Positions 58,469-64,000 of a stretch of 64,000 nucleotides of DNA are shown here, in pieces. The notes under the pieces were generated by a model. It was not told the origin of the DNA, searched no databases, and saw only the letters and a list, made by a program, of their open reading frames with translations. Position 1 is the first letter of the stretch, and each line of letters starts with the position of its first letter. The position numbers and the translations under genes are program-made. The stretch is from an uncultured Clostridia bacterium. GTDB taxonomy: Bacteria > Bacillota > Clostridia > Christensenellales > Borkfalkiaceae. The stretch is taken from assembly GCA_944372575.1 (NCBI GenBank), contig CALVZS010000005.1, positions 1 through 64,000 on the forward strand. The letters are read 5' to 3'.

Positions 58469-59061
58469 ATGCGTCCCTCCCTGCGGAAGCGGCACCCTTC
58501 CGCCGCCATGCAGCCGCTGCACGTCTTCTGCCCGCGCCTGCCCAGACCCACGATGCCCGCCATGGATTTTTGCGGCGCCATCATGCCGGAGGGCAGCAGC
58601 TGCATCCCGATGCGCTCCGGTCTGACCGCTTCAAAGATCAAGCGGTTGTCCATGACGTCGCTCCCGCCGTAGCCGGGGCAGAAGCGGTACGTTCTCTCAC
58701 TGCCGAACTGCCGCTCCTCCCAAGCATCCCCCTCCCGTTCGATGAGGGCGCTCAGGCAGGCGTCGAGAACGACGGCCCGCGCCGGATCGAGCGTCATGAG
58801 GGCGCGCACCCGGCGCTCCCCCTCCGCCCCCAGCGTCATGGCGACGAGCGCGCAGCCGCTGCAGCCGGCGAGAAAGGAAGCGTACGGCTCCCGTCCGAGA
58901 AAGGCGGGAGGCACAGTGTACGTCCTTGCGACCGCACGGAAGCGGGAGAGCCGATCCGCCTCGGCAATGCCGTCGTCCACCATGGAGAGCATCTGCGGCG
59001 CGGGCGCATCGCGGCAGCCGAGATAGCGGCACGCCGCCGCGCGCAGGTCAGAATAGTTCAT
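58447..59061 (-). CDS. Methionine synthase activation domain-like protein
   Basis: 204 residues from MNYSDLRAAACRYLGC (59061), overlapping both metF (14 nt) and metH (22 nt). The core RFCPGYGGSDVMDNRLIFEAV and the later LLPSGMMAPQKSMAGIVGLG match the MetH reactivation domain that binds SAM to re-methylate cob(II)alamin. The C-terminus is Cys-rich (KTCSGCMAAEGCRFRREGRICWENNC), which could hold a metal or a cluster. It completes the split methionine synthase. Confidence 0.88.
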   Translation of the reverse strand: MNYSDLRAAACRYLGCRDAPAPQMLSMVDDGIAEADRLSRFRAVARTYTVPPAFLGREPYASFLAGCSGCALVAMTLGAEGERRVRALMTLDPARAVVLDACLSALIEREGDAWEERQFGSERTYRFCPGYGGSDVMDNRLIFEAVRPERIGMQLLPSGMMAPQKSMAGIVGLGRRGQKTCSGCMAAEGCRFRREGRICWENNC

Positions 59062-59920
59062 GCAGCACCCTCCCGATGCGCGAGCAGATCTCCTGCGCCG
59101 TCCGCGCATTGTTCATGACGTAGAGATGGATGCCAGGCGCGCCCTTTGCGATGAGATCGATGATCTGATAGACGGCATAGTTGTAGCCGATCTCCTCCAT
59201 CACGGCGGAACGGGAGGCATAGATTTCGATCATATTGCGGAATTCGAGCGGAATGGCACTGCCGCACATCTCCTTGATGCGGCGGATATTTTTGGGATTG
59301 ACGAGGGGCATGATGCCCGGGATGATGGGCGCGGCGATCCCGATGCGCCGCGCTTCCCCCACCAGGCGGTAGTAATAGGAATTGTCATAGAAGAGCTGCG
59401 TTATAAAGAACTTCGCCCCCGCCTTCTCCTTCTTTTTCATGTTGACGAGGTCGGCATAGAGCGATTCGCACTCGGGATGCCCCTCGGGATAGCACGCCGC
59501 GCCCAGCGTAAAGCCATAGGGCGCAAGGTATTCGGCAAGATCGGTGGCGTGCGGAAAATAGCGGCAGTAATCCGCTTCGTATCCGACGGGACGGTCGCCG
59601 CGCAGACACAGGACATTCTCGATCCCCTTCTGCCGCAGCGCCTTCGCCGCAGCGTCGACGTCGGCGGGCGCAGACGGCCCGCCAGTGATGTGTGCGAGCG
59701 CGTTGATGCCCGCCCCGTTCTGAATGTAATCGGCGATCTGCACGACATTCTTTGCGTTGCTCCCGCCCGCGCCGCAGGTGACGCTGATGAAATCGGGAGA
59801 GAGAGCCTTGAGGGCATCGATCGTGCGGAGCAGCTTGTCCAGCTCCTCCGCCCCCTTTTTGGGCGGGAACACCTCAAAGGAGAGCGTACGCTTTTTTGAC
59901 AGAATTTCGTCGATCCGCAT
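59048..59920 (-). CDS. metF: Methylenetetrahydrofolate reductase
   Basis: Makes 5-methyl-tetrahydrofolate, the methyl donor of MetH. 290 residues from MRIDEILSKKRTLSFEVFPPKKG; the in-frame upstream ATG would lie before the promoter. FAD/TIM-barrel motifs: SVTCGAGGS, CLRGDRP, FFITQLFYDN, and IIPGIMPLVN. It heads the metF, activator, metH operon. No SAM riboswitch is visible upstream. Confidence 0.95.
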   Translation of the reverse strand: MRIDEILSKKRTLSFEVFPPKKGAEELDKLLRTIDALKALSPDFISVTCGAGGSNAKNVVQIADYIQNGAGINALAHITGGPSAPADVDAAAKALRQKGIENVLCLRGDRPVGYEADYCRYFPHATDLAEYLAPYGFTLGAACYPEGHPECESLYADLVNMKKKEKAGAKFFITQLFYDNSYYYRLVGEARRIGIAAPIIPGIMPLVNPKNIRRIKEMCGSAIPLEFRNMIEIYASRSAVMEEIGYNYAVYQIIDLIAKGAPGIHLYVMNNARTAQEICSRIGRVLHELF

Positions 59921-59945
59921 ATGGGCGACCTCACTTTTTCCAATC

Positions 59946-59974
59946 ATTATATAGAAAAACCGGAAAAAAGTCAA
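59946..59974 (-). promoter_or_regulatory. Sigma-A promoter of the metF operon
   Basis: On the minus strand TTGACT (59969-59974), 17 bp, TATAAT (59946-59951), directly after the sigK terminator stem. Confidence 0.8.
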
Positions 59975-59975
59975 A

Positions 59976-60004
59976 CTGCGGCACGAGATTTCCCCGTGCC
60001 GCAG
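59976..60004 (-). terminator. Terminator after the sigK-type gene
   Basis: CTGCGGCACG/CGTGCCGCAG 10-bp stem with a 9-nt loop, followed on the minus strand by TTTGACTTTTTT. Confidence 0.8.
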
Positions 60005-60015
60005 CTCAGAACGAT

Positions 60016-60717
60016 TCAATCGGCGATGAAATCTTCGCGCACGAGCCCTCTCCGCAGCTTCTCCAGAGCGCGCTTTTCGATGCGCGAGACATAGGAACGG
60101 GAAATCTTCAGCCGGCGCGCGACCTCGCGCTGCGGCAGAGGAACGCCGCCCGCAAGCGCATACCGCAGCATGATGACGACCGTCTCCCGCTCGTTGAGCA
60201 GCTGTCTGACGGCGGATAAAAATTTTTCCTGCATGAGCGACTGCTCCACGCTGCCGAATACCTTGTCTTCCTTTTCAAACAGGAGATCCATGAGCGTGAG
60301 CTCGTTCCCGTCCTTGTCCGTCCCGACGGGATCGGAGAGCGAAACGGTATTGCGGTGTTTTTTCCCGGCGCGGATAAACATGAGGATCTCATTTTCGATA
60401 CAGCGCGCCGTATAGGTGGCGAGACGCGTCCCGCGCGACGGTTCATAGGTGTTGATCGCCTTGATCAGCCCGATGCTCCCCACCGAGATCATGTCGTCCG
60501 TCTCCGCGGCGCCCGTATATTTTTTGACGACATGCGCCACAAGGCGCATATTGTGCCGTACAAGTTTGTCGCGCGCGGCAATATCCCCCTGCCGGGCCAG
60601 CTGCAGGCAGCGCTCTTCCTCCTCCTTGGAGAGCGGTTTCGGATAGGAACTTTCATCCCGCACGGCTCCCGTAAAGAAAAACAGACGGCATAACAGCGAG
60701 CAAAGCATCTCCAGCAT
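60016..60717 (-). CDS. sigK: RNA polymerase sigma factor SigK-type (sporulation, late mother cell)
   Basis: 233 residues. Starts with a short hydrophobic pro-like segment (MLEMLCSLLCRLFFFTG), then the SigK-type KPLSKEEEERCLQLARQGD. Region 2: HNMRLVAHVVKKYTGAAETDDMISVGSIGLIKAINTYEPSRGTRLATYTARCIENEILM. Then SLSDPVGTDKDGNELTLMDLL. Region 4 helix-turn-helix is REVARRLKISRSYVSRIEKRALEKL. This matches SigK closely in general pattern and points to endospore formation. The gene is uninterrupted (no skin element). Ribosome site AGGTGAG. Confidence 0.9.
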   Translation of the reverse strand: MLEMLCSLLCRLFFFTGAVRDESSYPKPLSKEEEERCLQLARQGDIAARDKLVRHNMRLVAHVVKKYTGAAETDDMISVGSIGLIKAINTYEPSRGTRLATYTARCIENEILMFIRAGKKHRNTVSLSDPVGTDKDGNELTLMDLLFEKEDKVFGSVEQSLMQEKFLSAVRQLLNERETVVIMLRYALAGGVPLPQREVARRLKISRSYVSRIEKRALEKLRRGLVREDFIAD

Positions 60718-60977
60718 ATCTCACCTCACAGCCCTATTTGTATGTCTTACGCGCCTTGTCCCATGCCGGAATCAGAAAAATTTGTCAATTCTACTGTGAG
60801 TAGAGTCCTCTTTGTTCGGAGTGGAGCGCTTTTTTGTCAAAATAGACGCAAAGTGAACAAACGGAGAGCGGCAATCGGAAGGAATAGGGTGTATTTTGGG
60901 AAAATTTGTGATATGCTATCTGCGGACGGAAAGGAAATGCATCCGCATACGGAATCCGCCCGGAGGGAGAAACTGCA
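60718..60977. other. Intergenic region between sigK and the DegV gene
   Basis: 260 bp with no gene. On the minus strand CATACAAA (60737-60744) resembles the -10 box of sigma-E promoters, which transcribe sigK in Bacillus, but no convincing -35 is seen. Two TTGACA-like boxes on the minus strand lack a -10. The plus-strand promoter of the DegV gene is not clear. Confidence 0.35.
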
Positions 60978-61925
60978 ATGCATAAATTTACCATTTTTGT
61001 CGATTCAGGCGCAAATATTCCGAATGATATCCGCATTTCCCGCGAGATCCACGTCATCCCCTTTCACTATACGGTGAACGGCGAGGATCTGCCCTGTTTT
61101 TCCGAGGATATGCCCTTTGAGGAGACCGCAAAAAAGTTTTACAATGCCATGCGCGCCGGCGCCGAGGCAAAGACTTCTCTGCTCACGGCGCAGACCTTTG
61201 AAGATGCCCTTCGCCCTGCGCTGCAGGAGGGACGCGACGTCCTTCTCTTCACCATTTCCTCCGGCATCAGCGGCACGTTCGCACAGGCACAGGAGGCTGC
61301 ACAGGCGCTGATGAAGGAATTCCCAGAGCGCAAAGTCTATGCCCTCGACAGTGCAAACGCCTCTCTCGGCGAGGGTCTCATCGCCATAAAAGTCGCAGAT
61401 CTGCGCGATTTGGGCGAGAGCGCCGAAGCGTGCGCCGCATGGGTGAAACAAAATACCTACAAGATGAACAGCTACCTCACGGTGGATGATCTGAAATATC
61501 TGCGCCGCACCGGCCGCATCTCCCGCACCATTGCCATTGCGGGAACGCTGCTCAACATCAAACCTCTCCTGCGCGCGGATGAAAGCGACAACGCGAAGAT
61601 CGTCGCCTGCGGAAAAGCGCGCGGCAGAAGAAAGGCGCTGGAGGCGATCGCCGATACCTTTGCCGCCCGCGCCGTGCGCCCCGAGAGCTCCACCGTCGCG
61701 ATCGCACACGGCGACTGCATGGAAGATGCGCAATATCTTGCCGACCTTCTGCGCGCAAGGGGCGCAAACGATATCATCATCGAATATTACGACCTCTGTA
61801 CGGGATCGCACGTCGGCCCCGGAACGGTCGCCCTCTTCTTCTGGGGGCAGGATCGCCGCACGGCTCTCCCCGATGCCCAAAGACAGCCCGCGGCCAATCC
61901 GGTTGCGACGGGACATCGGGTATAG
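60978..61925 (+). CDS. DegV-family fatty-acid-binding protein
   Basis: 315 residues. DegV/FakB fold: FTIFVDSGANIPNDI at the start, TSLLTAQTFEDAL, LLFTISSGISGTFAQAQEA, DSANASLGEGLIAI, YLTVDDLKYLRRTGRIS, GTLLNIKPLL and the late CTGSHVGPGTVALFF. FakB proteins present fatty acids to the kinase FakA. The last about 25 residues (Arg/Pro-rich) exceed the usual family length. Ribosome site GGAGGGAG upstream. Confidence 0.93.
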   Translation: MHKFTIFVDSGANIPNDIRISREIHVIPFHYTVNGEDLPCFSEDMPFEETAKKFYNAMRAGAEAKTSLLTAQTFEDALRPALQEGRDVLLFTISSGISGTFAQAQEAAQALMKEFPERKVYALDSANASLGEGLIAIKVADLRDLGESAEACAAWVKQNTYKMNSYLTVDDLKYLRRTGRISRTIAIAGTLLNIKPLLRADESDNAKIVACGKARGRRKALEAIADTFAARAVRPESSTVAIAHGDCMEDAQYLADLLRARGANDIIIEYYDLCTGSHVGPGTVALFFWGQDRRTALPDAQRQPAANPVATGHRV

Positions 61926-61936
61926 CCGACAACCGC

Positions 61937-61965
61937 TTGCCTTTTTCCGATATACGGTATATAAT
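61937..61965 (+). promoter_or_regulatory. Sigma-A promoter of tRNA-Leu(TAG)
   Basis: TTGCCT (61937-61942), 17 bp, TATAAT (61960-61965), about 20 bp before the tRNA. Confidence 0.75.
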
Positions 61966-61984
61966 ATATGGAAAGTATATTTGC

Positions 61985-62066
61985 GCCGTCGTGGTGAAAC
62001 TGGCAGACACGCAGGACTTAGAATCCTGTGGAGCGATCCGTATCGGTTCAAATCCGATCGACGGCA
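61985..62066 (+). tRNA. tRNA-Leu (anticodon TAG)
   Basis: Acceptor GCCGTCG/CGACGGC, anticodon stem CAGGA/TCCTG around CTTAGAA (anticodon TAG), variable arm TGGAGCGATCCG, T-loop GGTTCAAATCC. CCA is not encoded (ATAAG follows), unlike the other tRNAs here. Confidence 0.95.
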
Positions 62067-62072
62067 TAAGAC

Positions 62073-62106
62073 AAGTCCCTCCCGCTGGCGCGGGAGGGAC
62101 GTTTTT
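62073..62106 (+). terminator. Terminator of tRNA-Leu(TAG)
   Basis: GTCCCTCCCGC/GCGGGAGGGAC 11-bp stem with a 4-nt loop, followed by GTTTTTG. Confidence 0.85.
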
Positions 62107-62140
62107 GTAACAGATCGCACAAGCGGACAGAGCCACAGGC

Positions 62141-62785
62141 TCAAGCGGAAAGTTCAAACGAAACCGAGACATCTCCGTTATTACATGTTACATTCAGCGA
62201 CCTGTTTCCGCCCGGCTTGCTTTCCGGGAGATTGCTCTCCCCCTTTTTGATCGTGCATTCGATGGAGAAATCGTCCCATCCTCCCGCGAGCGTTCCCGTG
62301 ATATCCCCGTTTTTGACAGTAAAGGACGCGGAACGGCTCACCGACAATGTGCCGAAGGAAATATCGCCGTTGTTGCAGTCAACAAAGACTGCCTCCGCCG
62401 CCGCAGGAGCCAGCGTGACGCTCTCGCCGCTCGTCACGATCCTCAACTCCTCAAGTCCTTCCGGGATGCGTACTTCCAGCGTGCGGTATTCCGCCGCAGG
62501 CTGCAGGCCGAAGGACGCCCCCGAAGCATTCTCCACGCGAAGCAATCCGTCCTCGCATACGATGCTGTAGCTGAGGGACGTCCCCTCATAATAGGAAAGA
62601 TGCACCGCACCGTCCTCCGATGCAGTTACATTGACCGCCGTATCCGAAAGCTCCAGCTCGATCCGGTCAACGGCCTCCGCGGAAAAACTTCCGGCTTCAA
62701 AACTTTGCGCAGTGCAGCCCGCCAGCGCCGCTCCCGTCATCATACAGCAGGCGACAGCCGCCGCACAAAACATTTTTTTGATCAT
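62141..62785 (-). CDS. DUF4097-like lipoprotein
   Basis: 214 residues from MIKKMFCAAAVACCMM, GGAGG 6 nt upstream. The signal ends in LAGC, a lipobox. The mature part is a repeated beta structure of the DUF4097 adhesin-like type: VNVTASEDGAVHLSYYEG, LEVRIPEGLEELRIVTSGESVTL, FVDCNNGDISFGTLSVSRSASFTVKNGDITG and VTCNNGDVSVSF. Such proteins are envelope-associated and of unknown role. It is divergent from the second MerR gene, whose operator covers its promoter. Confidence 0.85.
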   Translation of the reverse strand: MIKKMFCAAAVACCMMTGAALAGCTAQSFEAGSFSAEAVDRIELELSDTAVNVTASEDGAVHLSYYEGTSLSYSIVCEDGLLRVENASGASFGLQPAAEYRTLEVRIPEGLEELRIVTSGESVTLAPAAAEAVFVDCNNGDISFGTLSVSRSASFTVKNGDITGTLAGGWDDFSIECTIKKGESNLPESKPGGNRSLNVTCNNGDVSVSFELSA

Positions 62786-62799
62786 AATGACCCTCCTGT

Positions 62800-62828
62800 T
62801 TGACATTTTACTTGTTTTATCGTACAAT
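62800..62828 (+). promoter_or_regulatory. Sigma-A promoter of the merR gene at 62878
   Basis: TTGACA (62800-62805), 17 bp, TACAAT (62823-62828). It overlaps the start region of the divergent lipoprotein transcript. Confidence 0.75.
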
Positions 62829-62829
62829 C

Positions 62830-62860
62830 AAGATACACCTTTGTGTAACACAAATGTCAA
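62830..62860 (-). promoter_or_regulatory. MerR-type promoter/operator of the DUF4097-like lipoprotein
   Basis: On the minus strand TTGACA (62855-62860), a 19-bp spacer, TATCTT (62830-62835). The spacer holds the perfect palindrome TTTGTGT-A-ACACAAA (62840-62854), the expected MerR dimer site. Confidence 0.75.
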
Positions 62861-62877
62861 GGAGTTTTTCCTGTTTT

Positions 62878-63663
62878 ATGAAAAAATTTTTTTCCATCGG
62901 GGAGACAGCTCGGCGCGCCAATGTCACAACGGAGACCCTGCGGCACTACGACCGCATCGGGCTTGTCCGGCCCTGCAAAGTGGATCCGTGGACGAAATAC
63001 CGCTATTACTCCGAAGCGGAGCTCGTCCGCTTGGATGCCGTCCGAGCGCTGCGCTGTATGGATCTTTCTCTGCAGGAGATCGGGGAGCTGCTCTCCTGCA
63101 ACGACTTTCAACAAATCATCGGACAACTCAGGCGCGCACAGGAAAACGTACAGGCGAAAATCGTGGAGCTGACACGCATCCGGGAGAGCATCGGGCGCGC
63201 CCGTTCCTTTTACGAGGAAAAAATACAGCAGGAGGAGCCGCAGGGAATCGCACTGCGGACATTTCCGCAGAAAGCTCTTCTGCTGTCCGATACGCTGACG
63301 GAGCCGACGGTGGAAAATTTATGGAGTTATCAGCGCCACTTCTATGCGCAGGTCGGCAGCAGAAAAGCCGAATATGCGTTTGAGGACGTTGCCGGTGTTC
63401 TGGAAGAGGACGGAACTTCCAGAATGTTTGCCGTCTGCACGCGCCGGCCCGAAGACGCAGCGGTGCATATTTTACCGGAAGGGCAATATCTGTGCGTACG
63501 ATGCACGCAGGCACAGCACCGGGCAACGGTAAACATGCTGAAAAAATACGCCCGGGAAACATTTTCCGTCTCCCCGGACTGCATTCTGAGCATCGTCGTT
63601 CTGACAGGGATCCTGCAATGGGATTACGAGATCCGCATTCCCGTCCCCGCGGGCCGGGAATGA
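62878..63663 (+). CDS. MerR-family regulator with a C-terminal effector domain (BmrR/TipA-like)
   Basis: 261 residues from MKKFFSIGETARRANVTTETLRHYDRIGL. N-terminal winged helix (wing near KVDPWTKYRYYSEAEL), dimerisation coiled coil about 80-118 (RAQENVQAKIVELTRIRESI), and a C-terminal domain of about 140 residues with the GyrI-like pattern (RTFPQKALLLSD ... YCIREC-free; ends DYEIRIPVP) used for multidrug binding in BmrR. The ribosome site (AAGGAG) is 13 nt away, longer than ideal. Probably controls the divergent lipoprotein through the 19-bp-spacer promoter. Confidence 0.85.
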   Translation: MKKFFSIGETARRANVTTETLRHYDRIGLVRPCKVDPWTKYRYYSEAELVRLDAVRALRCMDLSLQEIGELLSCNDFQQIIGQLRRAQENVQAKIVELTRIRESIGRARSFYEEKIQQEEPQGIALRTFPQKALLLSDTLTEPTVENLWSYQRHFYAQVGSRKAEYAFEDVAGVLEEDGTSRMFAVCTRRPEDAAVHILPEGQYLCVRCTQAQHRATVNMLKKYARETFSVSPDCILSIVVLTGILQWDYEIRIPVPAGRE

Positions 63664-63807
63664 TGACGATCCTCTCTCCCCGCTCCCGTCAAAGGCACGC
63701 ATTTCAATCCCCTTCAACCGATGTCATCGATCTTTGTAAATGTGTGTCGGATTTCCGTGAAAAATGCAAAACACGCAAAAAAACATTGCAAAAACGGTGC
63801 AGAACGC

Positions 63808-63836
63808 TTGACAAGCGCGTGATTTTTTAGTATGAT
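63808..63836 (+). promoter_or_regulatory. Sigma-A promoter of tRNA-Val
   Basis: TTGACA (63808-63813), 17 bp, TATGAT (63831-63836). Confidence 0.85.
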
Positions 63837-63850
63837 AACCGTTGTCACAT

Positions 63851-63927
<77 letters not shown>

Positions 63928-64000
63928 TCGAACCCTGTATATCGTGCCGAAGGTTCCGTCCGAATGCGCCGATGTGTGGGGTTTCATTTTTTATCAGAAC

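Noticed and set aside
59921..60015. SAM riboswitch (S-box) or other leader upstream of metF
   Set aside because: The promoter -10 is only about 25 bp from the start codon, leaving no room for a riboswitch.

Overview
The window looks like chromosome from an anaerobic, probably spore-forming member of the Firmicutes (Clostridia-type), moderately high in GC. The signs are a sigK-type sporulation sigma factor, WhiA, an MraZ-headed division and cell-wall cluster, a MurE with the meso-diaminopimelate motif, an oxygen-sensitive class III ribonucleotide reductase (NrdDG) with NrdR boxes, a split cobalamin-dependent methionine synthase, and many sigma-A promoters with 17-bp spacers. The Cys/Gly-rich C-terminal anchor near the left end suggests an uncultured gut Clostridia lineage, but that placement is inference. 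No CRISPR array, prophage, transposase or rRNA is visible.

Layout. 1-2.7 kb is an accessory patch: a secreted BNR-type protein interrupted by a frameshift in a G-run, a surface-protein fragment, and the C-terminal half of an AraC regulator. The last two are truncated at the same point. The patch ends at a duplicated tRNA-Leu 3' end, which looks like an integration or deletion scar. 2.9-6.9 kb holds tRNA-Leu(CAA), polA (apparently leaderless), coaE, a lytic transglycosylase and tRNA-Leu(AAG). 7.2-8.4 kb holds a deleted aldo/keto reductase with its MerR regulator. 8.4-13 kb holds ogt, galE, purB, a cyclophilin and dCMP deaminase. groES-groEL lie at 13-15 kb.

15-31 kb is the dcw cluster on the minus strand: mraZ, rsmH, an unusually long ftsL-like gene, a class B PBP, murE, mraY, murD, ftsW, murA, ftsQ, then ftsA and ftsZ under their own promoter, plus an inositol-monophosphatase-family gene. 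murI lies just upstream of mraZ. murF, murG and murC are absent from this stretch, and murB is at 54 kb. rpsT follows, then an XRE-cupin regulator and a potABCD polyamine importer with unusual PotA and PotD architectures.

37-48.6 kb holds an ABC-2 exporter operon, two adjacent COG0523 (CobW-like) metal GTPases, an M29 aminopeptidase, nrdD-nrdG, an HD-domain hydrolase with a PfkB sugar kinase, and pfkA. 48.7-55.9 kb is a minus-strand block of murB, a PHP phosphoesterase, whiA and dnaE, with a solute-binding-like protein beyond murB. 56-60.7 kb holds metF, a separate methionine-synthase activation protein, a short metH, and sigK. The window ends with a DegV protein, tRNA-Leu(TAG), a DUF4097-like lipoprotein divergent from a second MerR regulator, and tRNA-Val(GAC).

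Most of the content is core housekeeping. The best candidates for something new are the scar around 2.4-2.9 kb, the leaderless polA transcript, a repeated palindrome (TTATGTC N GACATAA), the NrdR boxes combined with a terminator-like 5' leader hairpin at nrdD, and several domain-level oddities (FtsL, FtsZ linker, PotA, PotD, the COG0523-TIGR03943 fusion).
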